A stretch of 64,000 nt of DNA from Acinetobacter sp. ANC 5054 (GCF_002135295.1 NZ_NEGG01000008.1:1-64000), one strand, 5' to 3'; counted from the first letter of the stretch, positions 8,761 to 17,998 are shown. The notes: generated from the letters alone by a model not told the origin. A program made the numbers and translations.

Positions 8761-9930
8761 ATGCGCCAAGCATTTAGCAGCACACAGCTGGATTACATCC
8801 GCCTCTGGTTTTTGGTTCAACACTCTTTAACCAGTTTTTATAAAATTCAACAACACTACCCTGCTTTGCAACACGCTTTAAATGCTGACCAATACAGCAC
8901 ATGGCAGAAATTAGGTATCCATAAAAACCATTTACAACGTTTTCAAGAGTTCCAGACTGAGCATGGACAACAACTATTCCAACACTGCTTAAAACAAATC
9001 GAAACAAGTTGTGATTTTGTGCTGATCGATAGCGATTCTGCTTACCCGCAGCAACTTTTACCTTTTAGTGATCGCCCGCCAATTTTGTTTGGTCAAGGCA
9101 ATGTTCAAGCATTAATGCAACCTCAAATAGCAATTGTCGGCAGTCGTAAACCTAGCACGCAAGGACGGCAGATTGCTTATGATTTTGCTTTCTATTTAAG
9201 TGAACAAGGTTTCTATATCAACAGTGGACTGGCGCAAGGGATTGATGAGGCGGCGCACCGGGCTGCATTACAAAATCATCGCACCATTGCTGTGATGGGT
9301 ACAGGTTTAGATCAAACCTACCCAAGTTCACATCAAACTTTACGACTAGACATCGTGCAGCATGGCGGTTGTATTATTAGTGAATTCCTCCCCAATACCC
9401 CACCCTTACAACATCATTTTCCACGACGCAATCGTATTGTCAGTGCTTTGAGTATAGGGGTGATCGTTGCTGAAGCCGCCCTAAAAAGCGGTTCATTGAT
9501 CACCGCGCAATTGGCAGCCGAACAAGGTAAAACGATTTTTGCCATCCCAGGGCATATTTATAGTGAAAATCATCAAGGTTGCCACCTACTGATTCGGGAA
9601 GGCGCCATTTTGATTGACCACCCACAGCAAGTCATAGAGGATCTGGCACTAGCCACGCAATGGCAAGCTACTGAAGCACAAAATATCAGTAAAACGGAAG
9701 ATACGGATCGCCTACCAACAGCACCACCTGCTGAAATTCCAGAGCATTTATTGCATGTTTATCGTGCCTTAGATTGGATGGGTCAAGATCTCGACCAACT
9801 TTCCACACAACTAAATATCGATGCCGCAACATTGACTAGTCAATTGATGGAATTAGAATTACTCGGTTATGCTACTCAGCAAGCGGGGCATTACTTACGT
9901 TGTCGAATGGGGAAATTAGGTTCACAATAG
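8761..9930 (+). CDS. dprA: DNA-processing protein DprA
   Basis: A 389-residue protein that binds incoming single-stranded DNA during natural transformation and loads RecA on it. The Rossmann-like core shows GSRKPSTQGR (127-136), SGLAQGID (155-162), PRRNRIVSAL (221-230) and SGSLITAQ (243-250). A C-terminal winged-helix (DprA_WH, about 325-380) and an N-terminal helical region are also present. The intact gene suggests competence, as usual in Acinetobacter. tsaC follows 31 bases downstream and is probably co-transcribed. Confidence 0.95.
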   Translation: MRQAFSSTQLDYIRLWFLVQHSLTSFYKIQQHYPALQHALNADQYSTWQKLGIHKNHLQRFQEFQTEHGQQLFQHCLKQIETSCDFVLIDSDSAYPQQLLPFSDRPPILFGQGNVQALMQPQIAIVGSRKPSTQGRQIAYDFAFYLSEQGFYINSGLAQGIDEAAHRAALQNHRTIAVMGTGLDQTYPSSHQTLRLDIVQHGGCIISEFLPNTPPLQHHFPRRNRIVSALSIGVIVAEAALKSGSLITAQLAAEQGKTIFAIPGHIYSENHQGCHLLIREGAILIDHPQQVIEDLALATQWQATEAQNISKTEDTDRLPTAPPAEIPEHLLHVYRALDWMGQDLDQLSTQLNIDAATLTSQLMELELLGYATQQAGHYLRCRMGKLGSQ

Positions 9931-9961
9931 TTATTATCGAATTTAATAAGGTCAATTTGAC

Positions 9962-10531
9962 ATGATTACCACCTCTGTCGCAGAAGCAGCTTCCTGTCTC
10001 AAAAAAGGTCAGGTTCTGGCATATCCTACAGAGGCTGTTTGGGGCCTAGGTTGTGACCCATACAATGAGCAAGCCTTTCACGAAATTTTACGCCTGAAAC
10101 AACGCCCAATTGAAAAAGGGGTGATTTTATTGGCAGCCAATGTGGCCCAAGTGGAACACTTATTAACTCATTTAAGCGATGAGATGCGAGAAAAAGTCAT
10201 TGCCTCATGGAGCAATCGTAAACCACATGAACGTGCAACCACTTGGTTATTGCCAGCGGGCGACCATATCCCAACTTGGATTAAAGGCAATCATCCAAAA
10301 GTCGCGGTTCGCGTAACCACTCACTCATTATGCGTTGCACTTTGCCAAGCTTTTAATGGCTTTATCGTTTCTACTAGCGCTAATCCTGCGGGCCTTGAGC
10401 CTGCTCGTTCATTACAAGACGCTAATCAATACTTTGCCAATGAGTTGGATTATTTAAATGGCGACTTGGGTTTAAGCAGTGAACCAAGTCAAATTATTGA
10501 TGCTGAAACAGGCGAAATCATCCGCGTATAA
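9962..10531 (+). CDS. tsaC: Threonylcarbamoyl-AMP synthase (Sua5/YciO/YrdC)
   Basis: A 189-residue YrdC-type enzyme making threonylcarbamoyl-AMP from threonine, bicarbonate and ATP for the t6A modification of tRNAs that read ANN codons. Visible motifs are YPTEAVWGLGCDP (21-33), the nucleotide-binding RLKQRP (44-49) and STSANPAG (137-144). The length fits the short TsaC form without the Sua5 C-terminal domain. It follows dprA closely. Confidence 0.92.
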   Translation: MITTSVAEAASCLKKGQVLAYPTEAVWGLGCDPYNEQAFHEILRLKQRPIEKGVILLAANVAQVEHLLTHLSDEMREKVIASWSNRKPHERATTWLLPAGDHIPTWIKGNHPKVAVRVTTHSLCVALCQAFNGFIVSTSANPAGLEPARSLQDANQYFANELDYLNGDLGLSSEPSQIIDAETGEIIRV

Positions 10532-10577
10532 GCGTGGATGTTATTTAAATTATTGAATATTTTTATAAATACTAGAC

Positions 10578-10612
10578 AAAAAAAAAGCTCAACCATATAG
10601 GGATGGCTGAGC
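10578..10612 (-). terminator. Intrinsic terminator of the candidate small RNA
   Basis: GCTCAACCAT (10587-10596) pairs with ATGGCTGAGC (10603-10612) with one mismatch and a 6-base loop. On the minus strand the stem is followed by nine Us. It could also stop read-through from the exporter gene. Confidence 0.75.
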
Positions 10613-10706
10613 ATAAAAAAGGATGTGTAAAAACCACATCCAGAGGGTCTTGCAATCTCGGAGTAAAGATCAAGTAATTATTCAGAATTACTGCATCACT
10701 TACGAT
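10578..10706 (-). ncRNA. Candidate small RNA, about 130 nt
   Basis: On the minus strand a promoter (TTGTTA, 17 bases, CATAAT at 10713-10741) would start transcription near 10706. The predicted RNA carries a stem GTAATT/AATTAC, then a perfect 7-base stem GGATGTG/CACATCC (10621-10641). It ends in a strong hairpin (10587-10612) and a run of Us at 10578-10586. No reading frame of note lies inside. It is not the terminator of the upstream exporter gene alone, because a promoter lies between them. Identity with any named sRNA is not claimed. Confidence 0.55.
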
Positions 10707-10712
10707 GAAAGT

Positions 10713-10741
10713 ATTATGTTATATTTTTTATAATTTAACAA
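10713..10741 (-). promoter_or_regulatory. Sigma-70 type promoter of the candidate small RNA
   Basis: Minus strand -35 TTGTTA (10736-10741) and -10 CATAAT (10713-10718) are separated by exactly 17 bases, all A+T-rich. The predicted start of transcription is near 10706. Confidence 0.55.
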
Positions 10742-10977
10742 ATAGATTTTTTATATAATAAAAACTTGTTAATGTTGCTTTATTCTTGATTTTATAACCA
10801 CTTAATAAAATTATGTGCCTATTTTTGATTGAATTTTAAGACGAGTAATTACTTTTTTTATTCAAAAAGGCGCTAAATACCACCTTTATAAATGATTTGA
10901 CCTATTAAAAAAATAATTCAAATGTTGATATTTTAATCAACTTATCTCGTATTTATTTCGATTATTGAAAAAACCTT

Positions 10978-11859
10978 TTATTTACGTTGTGCCAAAATTA
11001 CTCCCAAAATCGCTAGCACAGTACCAACAGTATGATAAGACTTCCATTGTTCACCCAACCAATAGTAAGCGATAAGCGCTGTACAAACTGGCATGAGATT
11101 CATAAAGATACTGGTACGATTGGGTCCCAAATGCTGTACAGCCAACATCCATACCATTGGCGCAATCAATGAAGGGAAAATGCCTGCATAAAATACACTC
11201 GCTGCATTTTGCATATTGATAGGGTCAAGCCCGAAATACAGTACAAAGGGCAAGTGATACAGTAAAGCAAAGAAAATTTGAATATACATACTGAGCAGCA
11301 AAGGTATGGTTAACTGCCATTTCTTTAAAAACACCCCGTAAAAAGCATAAAAGAACACTGCAAAAATCATGATGAGATCGCCAAGATGCCCACCCATACT
11401 GAGCAAATTGGCAAAATTTCCTTTGGCGACTACAAACAGCAATCCGGCAAAAGAAATGCCACACCCCATCAACGCAAATCGGTTGGGAATATCTTTGAGC
11501 AGGAAAAACGAGACGGCAATGGTAAATACAGGGATAAAGGCATTAATAATGCCCATATTGGTTGCGCTGGTATAATGCGCAGCGGTATAGCCCAAACCTT
11601 GGTATAGCACCATGCCAAAGGCACTGAGCACAGCTAATTGCTGCCAATGCTGCATGATTAAAGCGCGCTGTTTCCACACCGTATGCAACATAAATGGCGT
11701 CAAAATTACAAAGGCAATGAGCCAGCGATAAAAACTGATACTTACGGGAGAGATATAATCCACCACATAACGCGTGACGGTAGTGTTTAAAGACCAAATA
11801 AATACCGCGATTAGAGGCAAACAAATTGCAAATTTCGCCCAACGCGCCTGAAGCAACAT
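10978..11859 (-). CDS. EamA/DMT family transporter
   Basis: A 293-residue inner-membrane protein with ten predicted hydrophobic helices arranged as two EamA repeats (about residues 10-145 and 155-290), the drug/metabolite exporter architecture. The segment SPVSISFYRWLIAF in the first repeat is typical. The substrate is unknown. It is divergent from an AraC-type regulator gene (122 bases apart), which probably controls it. The stretch downstream of its stop, 10707-10977, carries no gene. Confidence 0.85.
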   Translation of the reverse strand: MLLQARWAKFAICLPLIAVFIWSLNTTVTRYVVDYISPVSISFYRWLIAFVILTPFMLHTVWKQRALIMQHWQQLAVLSAFGMVLYQGLGYTAAHYTSATNMGIINAFIPVFTIAVSFFLLKDIPNRFALMGCGISFAGLLFVVAKGNFANLLSMGGHLGDLIMIFAVFFYAFYGVFLKKWQLTIPLLLSMYIQIFFALLYHLPFVLYFGLDPINMQNAASVFYAGIFPSLIAPMVWMLAVQHLGPNRTSIFMNLMPVCTALIAYYWLGEQWKSYHTVGTVLAILGVILAQRK

Positions 11860-11981
11860 GTCTGACTCCTCAATTTATCGTGCAAAGAATGATCTAGGTA
11901 TTTTGGGTGATGTCTGTTTTAATTGAAATACATGATTTCAGACATTTATATTGTAGTTCGGACATCCATCCCTAGGCTTAT

Positions 11982-12740
11982 ATGACGTCACCACCGATTG
12001 AACAACAGATCGAGCTTTTTGAAGCGCACTACACCACTTTAGATACGGTCTATCCGCACAGTTGTCTCTGGGGTGATTTTAATTTTTGTCTTGATGGTAT
12101 TTTCGAATATGAGATACAGGGGCAACATCATCTCTCACCTGCCAGTTATGGTGTATGGATTCCCCCACATACAGAGCATTGCTCGGTTGCGATTGATGAT
12201 CAACCTATACATTACGTGGCGATCCGACTTGCACCTCATATTTGTGCAGATTTTCCGAAGCACACCGAAGTGTTTAGCATCCAGCCTTTCTTTCGCTTAT
12301 TGGTTCAAGAGATTTTGGCATTTCCCGCAGAGCAATACGCTACACCGCCCTATCAACACCTACTACAGGTATTATTGGACCAATTAAAAACGGCTCCAAA
12401 ACATCAGCATTATTTACCGCAAAGCCGCGATGTGGTGTTAAAGCCCATATTGGCGCAGCTCGCAAATGCAGAAAATTTTAATTTGAGTTTACAGCGATGC
12501 TTATCTGATGTGAGTTTAAGTGAACGTCAGCTATTTAGACTGAGTCAGAACGAACTGCAAATGAGTTTGTCTGAATGGCGTAACCGAGCAAAAATTGTTT
12601 ATGCTATTCAACAACTGCGCGCTGGTCAGTCTATTAAAGCCCTTAGTTATGAATTAGGTTATCAACACAGCTCAAGCTTTATTGAGTTTTTTAAACGCTA
12701 TACTGGAAAAACACCAAATCAACATCGTGCCTCAGGTTAA
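11982..12740 (+). CDS. AraC family transcriptional regulator
   Basis: A 252-residue regulator. The N-terminal 100 residues look like a cupin sensor, with YGVWIPPHTEHCSVAI typical of the beta-barrel. The C-terminal 90 residues hold the double helix-turn-helix, ending in the AraC signature ALSYELGYQHSSSFIEFFKRYTGKTPNQ. It is divergent from the EamA exporter gene, its likely target. Confidence 0.88.
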   Translation: MTSPPIEQQIELFEAHYTTLDTVYPHSCLWGDFNFCLDGIFEYEIQGQHHLSPASYGVWIPPHTEHCSVAIDDQPIHYVAIRLAPHICADFPKHTEVFSIQPFFRLLVQEILAFPAEQYATPPYQHLLQVLLDQLKTAPKHQHYLPQSRDVVLKPILAQLANAENFNLSLQRCLSDVSLSERQLFRLSQNELQMSLSEWRNRAKIVYAIQQLRAGQSIKALSYELGYQHSSSFIEFFKRYTGKTPNQHRASG

Positions 12741-12884
12741 ATACTAAGAACCAAAGCAAGACTCTTCTCAAATTCTGCAAAGCTCTACAAAAATACTGCG
12801 AAAAGCTTATCTATAAATGCTTGCCGTTATCCGCATTTCCCTTTAAAACAAACATGAACCGCACAACATTAAATAGGATTTTTT

Positions 12885-13430
12885 ATGTCAGCTTCAGTTT
12901 ACGATATCCCACTCAAAACAATTTCAGGTGAGGACACGACCTTAAATCAGTATCAAGGCAAAGTTCTGCTTTTGGTGAATGTGGCTTCTAAATGTGGCCT
13001 AACCCCACAATACGAAGGCTTAGAAAAGCTTTATACTGAAAAGAAAGCACAAGGTTTTGAAATACTTGGTTTCCCTGCCAACAACTTTCTAGAACAAGAA
13101 CCAGGCTCTGAAGCAGAAATCCAAGAATTTTGTTCAATCAATTACAAAGTGGATTTTCCATTATTTTCTAAAATTTCCGTAGCCGGTGAAGACAAGCATC
13201 CACTTTATCAAACACTTACACAGGCTATTCCAGAACGTATCGGTGAAGGCCCTTGGTGGGATGACTTAGTTGAATATGGTTTAACCCCCAATCCAAAACC
13301 AGAAGTGCTTTGGAACTTTGAAAAATTCTTGATTAATAAAAATGGTGAAGTCGTCGCGCGTTTTGCACCCGATATTAAGGCGGATGATGCTCGCATCGTC
13401 GATGCGATTAATGCTGAATTAGCCAAATAA
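12885..13430 (+). CDS. Glutathione peroxidase family protein
   Basis: A 181-residue thioredoxin-fold peroxidase. The peroxidatic Cys37 lies in NVASKCGLTPQYEGLE, Gln71 in FLEQEPG, and the Trp/Asn pair in WNFEKFL (about 142-148). Cys83 in EFCSINYKV may resolve the oxidised form, as in Cys-type bacterial enzymes that use thioredoxin. It reduces hydrogen or organic peroxides in the cytoplasm. The enzyme has Cys where animal forms have selenocysteine. It stands as a single gene. Confidence 0.92.
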   Translation: MSASVYDIPLKTISGEDTTLNQYQGKVLLLVNVASKCGLTPQYEGLEKLYTEKKAQGFEILGFPANNFLEQEPGSEAEIQEFCSINYKVDFPLFSKISVAGEDKHPLYQTLTQAIPERIGEGPWWDDLVEYGLTPNPKPEVLWNFEKFLINKNGEVVARFAPDIKADDARIVDAINAELAK

Positions 13431-13449
13431 TCCATTCAAAATTGGACAG

Positions 13450-13480
13450 CTCAGTTAAGATTAATCTGATTTTAACTGAG
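13450..13480 (+). terminator. Possible terminator after the peroxidase gene
   Basis: CTCAGTTAA (13450-13458) pairs with TTAACTGAG (13472-13480) over a 13-base loop that contains GATTAATC. The tail is A/T mixed, not a clean T-run. Confidence 0.4.
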
Positions 13481-13649
13481 TTAAAATACTCAATATTTAA
13501 ATAAATAAAAGACAAATTATCAAATTACTATAATCTACATAGTTTATTCATCATTTTAATTATTTAACAACATTGGCTCCCATCTTTCTCTGCATATCTA
13601 CATTATGATCTCAACATAAACTGATAACAGAGCAGTAAAAGGCGATCCC

Positions 13650-14039
13650 ATGAATACATTAATGAAAGCAATTGTTTTATCTATTTCCACTGCTTTAGTG
13701 GCTGCACCTGCAATGGCTGCTCCGCAACAGGACCAAAAACATCAAGTTCAATCAACACATAATCAAAAAGCACCGAGCAAGCAACAACAAACCAAACACC
13801 AAACTCAAACTCCTGCTAAACACCAAGTTCAGCAAAAGAAAAAAGTAGATCCTTCTCGTGACTGGCGTGCAGGTCAAAAAGTACCAAGCCAATACCGTGG
13901 TAACAGCTATAAAGTTGACCATAATAAACACCACAAATTAACCAAACCTGGTAAAAACCAGCAATGGATCAAAGTGAATGGTGATTACGTCCTCACCAAC
14001 GTCATTAGCCATGCGATTATCAAAATCATTGCGGGTTAA
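13650..14039 (+). CDS. RcnB family periplasmic protein
   Basis: A 129-residue exported protein: signal peptide to about residue 24 (MAA), then a Gln/His/Lys-rich linker (25-68), then an RcnB-like domain (about 69-129) with DWRAGQKVPSQYRG and the closing pattern W-x-K-V-N-G-D-Y-V-L. RcnB in E. coli is a periplasmic protein of nickel/cobalt homeostasis. Here only family membership is seen, and no RcnA exporter is nearby. It ends in a strong terminator. Confidence 0.8.
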   Translation: MNTLMKAIVLSISTALVAAPAMAAPQQDQKHQVQSTHNQKAPSKQQQTKHQTQTPAKHQVQQKKKVDPSRDWRAGQKVPSQYRGNSYKVDHNKHHKLTKPGKNQQWIKVNGDYVLTNVISHAIIKIIAG

Positions 14040-14057
14040 TTTCAAAACAAATGAATT

Positions 14058-14080
14058 AGAGGACTTCGGTCCTCTTTTTT
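14058..14080 (+). terminator. Intrinsic terminator with UUCG loop
   Basis: AGAGGAC (14058-14064), loop TTCG, GTCCTCT (14069-14075), then Ts to 14080. This is a perfect stem with a stable tetraloop after the RcnB-like gene. Confidence 0.92.
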
Positions 14081-14182
14081 ATGGGCAAGCAAAGTTTTGT
14101 TATCGCTTTGCAACAATCTATTTTTAATCCACATTCTGCCCCTATATTGATTCTACATCGACAACAAAGTAGTGACGAATCT

Positions 14183-14821
14183 ATGAAAAAGCTTTTGCAG
14201 AATGCCATCCTTCCTTTTGCCATTTTTAGTGGTGTATTGGTGTTGATTGGTTGTGAACCTGCAACAGCACCAGAGAATGAAACCCAAAGCAGCTCTGAAA
14301 ATGTCGAATTATCTGCCCCTGCTCAAGATCAAACGGATACAAAGGTACAGTCAGAATCAAGCAATCCACAGCAAAATCTTAAAAGCGGTAATATGTTTTA
14401 TATCGTACGTGATGTTGCTGATATGCAGCTCAAAGCTGGCAGCTATGTCGATCAATTGAAACAAACTCAAACTGACATTGAAGCTGCAGTGAGCAATCAA
14501 GATCATGTCCAACTACAAAATGCAGCCAATCAATTACAACAACAATTAAAAGGTTTTGATCAGGCACTTAGTGAATTGAGTTTAAAAACCACGGAAATTA
14601 ATGATATTCGTAGCAATTTACAGGCAGCGAATCAACAAGTTTTGGCATCGCCTTTCTTAAACGGACAAGTCGATTTAAGCAAAGTTGATTTTAAGAAAAT
14701 ACAAAATCAAATGGGTAGCATCCAAACGGAAATGATCAAATTAGCGAGCATGCTCATTCAAAATAATACTGAAAAATCATCCACTGAAAATGATACAGAA
14801 TCAACACATTCTGAATCTTAA
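14183..14821 (+). CDS. Putative lipoprotein, unknown function
   Basis: A 212-residue protein starting MKKLLQ with a lipoprotein signal whose lipobox is LIGC (Cys at about residue 24). An in-frame ATG at 14081 would put 34 extra residues ahead of the signal and start within the preceding terminator tail, so 14183 is the start. The mature part is acidic, with a low-complexity Ser/Gln/Thr stretch and then a Gln-rich helical, probably coiled-coil region (about 95-190). The family is not recognised. It should be membrane-anchored in the periplasm. Confidence 0.7.
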   Translation: MKKLLQNAILPFAIFSGVLVLIGCEPATAPENETQSSSENVELSAPAQDQTDTKVQSESSNPQQNLKSGNMFYIVRDVADMQLKAGSYVDQLKQTQTDIEAAVSNQDHVQLQNAANQLQQQLKGFDQALSELSLKTTEINDIRSNLQAANQQVLASPFLNGQVDLSKVDFKKIQNQMGSIQTEMIKLASMLIQNNTEKSSTENDTESTHSES

Positions 14822-14906
14822 GCTAATGATTTTAATTTGATTTTTATTGACATTGAAGCCTTTAATCGGTATTCATCCAATACGCACAAAATCGCCCAAA
14901 TAAAGA

Positions 14907-14937
14907 AGCGCAGCTAAGTCATTCTGCGCTTTTTTTC
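14907..14937 (+). terminator. Intrinsic terminator after the lipoprotein gene
   Basis: AGCGCAG (14907-14913) pairs with CTGCGCT (14924-14930) over a 10-base loop, followed by eight Ts. Confidence 0.85.
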
Positions 14938-15015
14938 TTACAGTTAAGCTATAGAATAAGCCACCGAATCGCTCTAAATTGATTACAAATAAAAAATGAT
15001 TGAGATGGAGTTTGT

Positions 15016-16016
15016 ATGTCGAGCCCTGTGATTTATAACATTACACCGATTACTTTTCGTTTAGATTTAAAAGACCCTTTCTTATTTACTGCGCATCATA
15101 TAGACCATTTCCCTGCGGGTAATAGTGAAATGGGGCCGCAAACGGCTGCGCAAAATAACGAATATAATATGTACTATGGTGAGGTCGTGCCTGGTTTTCC
15201 TGAGCATCCGCATACGGGTTTTGAAACGATCACACTGGTTGAACAAGGCTATGTCGATCATTTTGATTCGCTCGGAAATGGTGGACGCTATGCCGCTGGG
15301 GATGTGCAATGGCTCTCTACAGGAAATGGCGTCGAGCACTGCGAAATGTTCCCACTGATCCATGAAAATCAAGCCAATCCATTTGAGTTATTTCAGATTT
15401 GGTTTAACTCTTCTGCCGAACAAAAGACCCATGATGCGGACTATAAAATGTTTTGGCGTGAAGAGATCCCACATGTTTTTGAGACCGATACGGAAGGGAA
15501 AAATCAGATATTCGAGTGATTTCAGGACAATTCAAACAGACCGAGGCGATTTCTCGTCCTCTACATTCATGGGCTGCATCCGCTGAAAATAAAGTAAACA
15601 TTTACCTGATCACCATGCAACCCAATGCAGCACTGGTTATTCCACCCACCACAGCAAGTTCAAATCGTTTTGCCTATTTTTATCAAGGCAATAGCCTCAA
15701 TATTGAAGACCAAACCATTCAATTTAAACACTTGGTTGAACTGCAATCCGATGCGGAAGTCCACTTGAAAGCAGGTGGATTGGAAGCGCGGATCTTATGG
15801 CTCGAAGGTGAACCCATCAATGAACCCGTAGCGATGCGTGGGCCATTCGTTCTCAATACCGCACAAGAACTGGATGATGCTTTTCGACGTTACCGTGCAA
15901 CGCATTTTGGTGATTGGCCATGGTCCACACCTGCGCCTGTCTTTAAACGTGATCAACAACGCTTTGCTAGCTATGAAGGTGGAAAGCGCGAAGAATATCC
16001 CGAACAGGGAAGTTAA
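15016..16016 (+). pseudogene. Pirin-like bicupin gene split by a frameshift
   Basis: Two adjacent frames encode the two halves of one pirin-type protein. The N-terminal half (15016-15519, 167 residues) contains HPHTGFETITLVEQG and STGNGVEHCEM, the metal-binding cupin. The C-terminal half (15516-16016) begins VISGQF and ends in the second cupin. Restoring one A to the five-A run at 15499-15503 joins them as EGKKSDIRVISGQF, the expected continuation. The junction happens to form GTGA, so the second half could be started by coupled GTG initiation. Either a real pseudogene, a split gene, or a homopolymer read error. A GGAG site precedes the first ATG. Confidence 0.8.
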
Positions 16017-16043
16017 GCAGCATGCTTTCGCATAGCCCAAATT

Positions 16044-16505
16044 TTAGGACTGTGCGAACTCATAGGTATTACAGTTTTTGTCTTGTCCCAATGCCCGTTG
16101 GATATCTTGTTTAAAACGGCTTTGGGCAAAATGAAATTTGGCAGGTAAAAACAATGTAATCCGCGTTTTATCAGCACTCATGCCTTCAACCAACATCTTA
16201 TGCAAAAAAGCGCCATTTTCTGTACGTGCCATTAAAGTGCCTTGTTCTAAATGTTCTTCCAACCGATTATCGGTATAAACATAATGTTCCCCTGCACTGA
16301 ATGCCACGCAATGGTTATAAGCTTGTCTCAAATTACGAAATGCCGATAAATAAGGAATGTCGATTTCTGTGCTAATGCCATTATCCACCGATTCGGCAAC
16401 CAACGCAGCTTCTGTTGCAACATTGGGAGTCGTGACATATTGGCTTTGACAAGCGATAAGTTGGACAGAAAATAAAAGGCATAACATTAATCGACACAGA
16501 TGCAT
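16044..16505 (-). CDS. Putative lipoprotein, unknown function
   Basis: A 153-residue protein with a short lipoprotein signal ending in the lipobox LIAC (Cys19). The mature part is a small alpha/beta domain with Cys at about residues 67 and 145, a possible disulfide. No catalytic motif is recognised. It is convergent with the pirin gene, leaving 27 bases between them, and divergent from the P-loop kinase gene. Confidence 0.65.
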   Translation of the reverse strand: MHLCRLMLCLLFSVQLIACQSQYVTTPNVATEAALVAESVDNGISTEIDIPYLSAFRNLRQAYNHCVAFSAGEHYVYTDNRLEEHLEQGTLMARTENGAFLHKMLVEGMSADKTRITLFLPAKFHFAQSRFKQDIQRALGQDKNCNTYEFAQS

Positions 16506-16615
16506 AAAAAATCCAGATTCATTTTGTTGTTATTCGAAGTGCTAGAATTGTAGCAAAGGTCTGTTGCTGCTTTAATACTCAACATCTTCTCTCAAGCATT
16601 TTATTTGTATCTACT

Positions 16616-17059
16616 ATGCAATTAATTATTTTCACAGGTGTACAAGCTTCGGGTAAATCAACCTTTTATATGTTGAATTTATACCATAGCCATTTGCGTA
16701 TTAATCTAGATATGCTGAAGACCCGACATCGTGAAAATATGATTTTTGAAGCAGGTTTAGCGTCTAAAACTAAAATGGTGATTGATAATACCAACCCAAC
16801 ACAGGCAGATCGTGCACGTTATATTCAACGGGCGCTCGATGCGGGTTTTGAAGTAATTGCCTATTATTTTGAAACAGATTTAAGTAGCACGCTAACGCGA
16901 AACAGCTACAGAACAGGCAAAGCCAATATTCCTGAAGTGGGTATACGCGCGACGTATAAAAAATTAGAAGTACCTTGCTATGAGGAAGGTTTCAGCGAAA
17001 TTTTTAAAATTAAAATCATTGCGAATGGAGAATTTTCCATTCTACCCATAACAACATAA
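16616..17059 (+). CDS. Small P-loop kinase / AAA family ATP-binding protein
   Basis: A 147-residue protein with Walker A GVQASGKS at residues 8-15. It also has NLDMLKTRH and VIDNTNPTQADRARYI, the order seen in small polynucleotide-kinase-like or zeta-toxin-like ATPases that phosphorylate a small substrate. No partner antitoxin or nuclease is adjacent, so it is called only as a kinase-like ATPase. The ATG at 16616 is preceded by weak ribosome-site sequence. Confidence 0.75.
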   Translation: MQLIIFTGVQASGKSTFYMLNLYHSHLRINLDMLKTRHRENMIFEAGLASKTKMVIDNTNPTQADRARYIQRALDAGFEVIAYYFETDLSSTLTRNSYRTGKANIPEVGIRATYKKLEVPCYEEGFSEIFKIKIIANGEFSILPITT

Positions 17060-17063
17060 CGTA

Positions 17064-17447
17064 TTAATTAACTTTTTGTTGGTCTTGCCATGTCTTAAAT
17101 GCAGCCTGCATCGCTTGACGTTCATACGGTTTTACTAGACGATTTTCTAAAGATGTAAAATCACCTTTATATGCCGCCGCGACCATGTCCTTCGCTAATT
17201 CTTGAATGCTCACTCGACCACGGTGTTCATATTGTTGCACTTCTTCATGCGTCAATTCGACATCCCAACACGATACAACTGAACTCATATCGACTGCGAT
17301 ACTTAAATAAAACTGATCGAAGTCTTGATAGAGCTCCCAAAAATGCGGTTCATAGGCAATGAGGTTCATAAGTAGGTGTTCGTCCATAGAATTTAATGAG
17401 CATAGATCAACTTGTGGATAAAATATATGCAACTTTAGATTGGTCAA
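17064..17447 (-). CDS. Hypothetical protein
   Basis: A 127-residue protein of unknown family, rich in aromatic and acidic residues, with no signal peptide or membrane helix. The start is taken at a TTG (17445-17447). An internal ATG at codon 21 is possible. It is convergent with the kinase gene. Coding seems real from its amino-acid balance and the lack of a better frame. Confidence 0.5.
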   Translation of the reverse strand: MTNLKLHIFYPQVDLCSLNSMDEHLLMNLIAYEPHFWELYQDFDQFYLSIAVDMSSVVSCWDVELTHEEVQQYEHRGRVSIQELAKDMVAAAYKGDFTSLENRLVKPYERQAMQAAFKTWQDQQKVN

Positions 17448-17472
17448 CTCTATTTGGATTTTGTCTATCCAT

Positions 17473-17496
17473 AAAAAACCACCCTTACGGATGGCC
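17473..17496 (-). terminator. Intrinsic terminator after the DUF2846 gene
   Basis: On the minus strand GGCCATCC-GTAA-GGGTGGTT folds with wobble pairs and is followed by six Ts. It lies just beyond the stop codon at 17519. Confidence 0.7.
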
Positions 17497-17518
17497 TTTT
17501 TAATACAGATATCAACAT

Positions 17519-17998
17519 TTATTTGAGTGCAATGGTCGCCTTACTACAATTGCCACCTTGAGCAAATGCATATTCGCTCACAGCTTTCTTACCTGTTTGC
17601 TCATCAACTTGCTTTAAGTTGGCCCCACCGACAAATGCACCCATTTTAATAAACTGCTGAATAAAATATTGCTTGCCAGCTTCCGTTTCAATTTCTAAAT
17701 GATTGGGTGAAAACTCGGATTCAGTTGAAATGGTATGTTTTTGATTTCCGAGGACTTCTTTATAAAAGAAAACCCCTCGAGCGGTTTCACCTAAACACTC
17801 CCCATCAACCCATACATCTTTCTTTAAAGCAGCACCTTTTACAGATGCTGAGCGATATACGTAAATCCCTGCATTACCTTCTTGTGGTGCACTTAGTTGT
17901 TTGACAGCTGCTGAAGCATTTTGATCTGCTTTAGGTACTGATGCACATCCAACAAATCCCAAAGATAATAGTAATGTAAATAAAATTTTATTAGACAT
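17519..17998 (-). CDS. DUF2846 domain lipoprotein
   Basis: About 159 residues. The start is the ATG at 17996-17998 (MSNKILF), served by a GGA eight bases upstream. A start four codons earlier lacks a ribosome site. The lipobox is FVGC (Cys near residue 18). The mature part has the DUF2846 pattern: AGIYVYR, VWVDGECLG, GVFFYKEV, H-x-I-S-T-E-S, and AGKQYFIQQ. The function of the family is unknown, and the protein should be anchored in an envelope membrane. Confidence 0.8.
   Translation of the reverse strand: MSNKILFTLLLSLGFVGCASVPKADQNASAAVKQLSAPQEGNAGIYVYRSASVKGAALKKDVWVDGECLGETARGVFFYKEVLGNQKHTISTESEFSPNHLEIETEAGKQYFIQQFIKMGAFVGGANLKQVDEQTGKKAVSEYAFAQGGNCSKATIALK

Noticed and set aside
14081..14182. 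Extra 34 residues on the lipoprotein at 14183
   Set aside because: They would precede the signal peptide and begin right at the tail of a strong terminator.
16616..17447. Toxin-antitoxin pair (zeta-like kinase with neighbour)
   Set aside because: The neighbouring 127-residue gene is convergent rather than co-transcribed and shows no antitoxin features.
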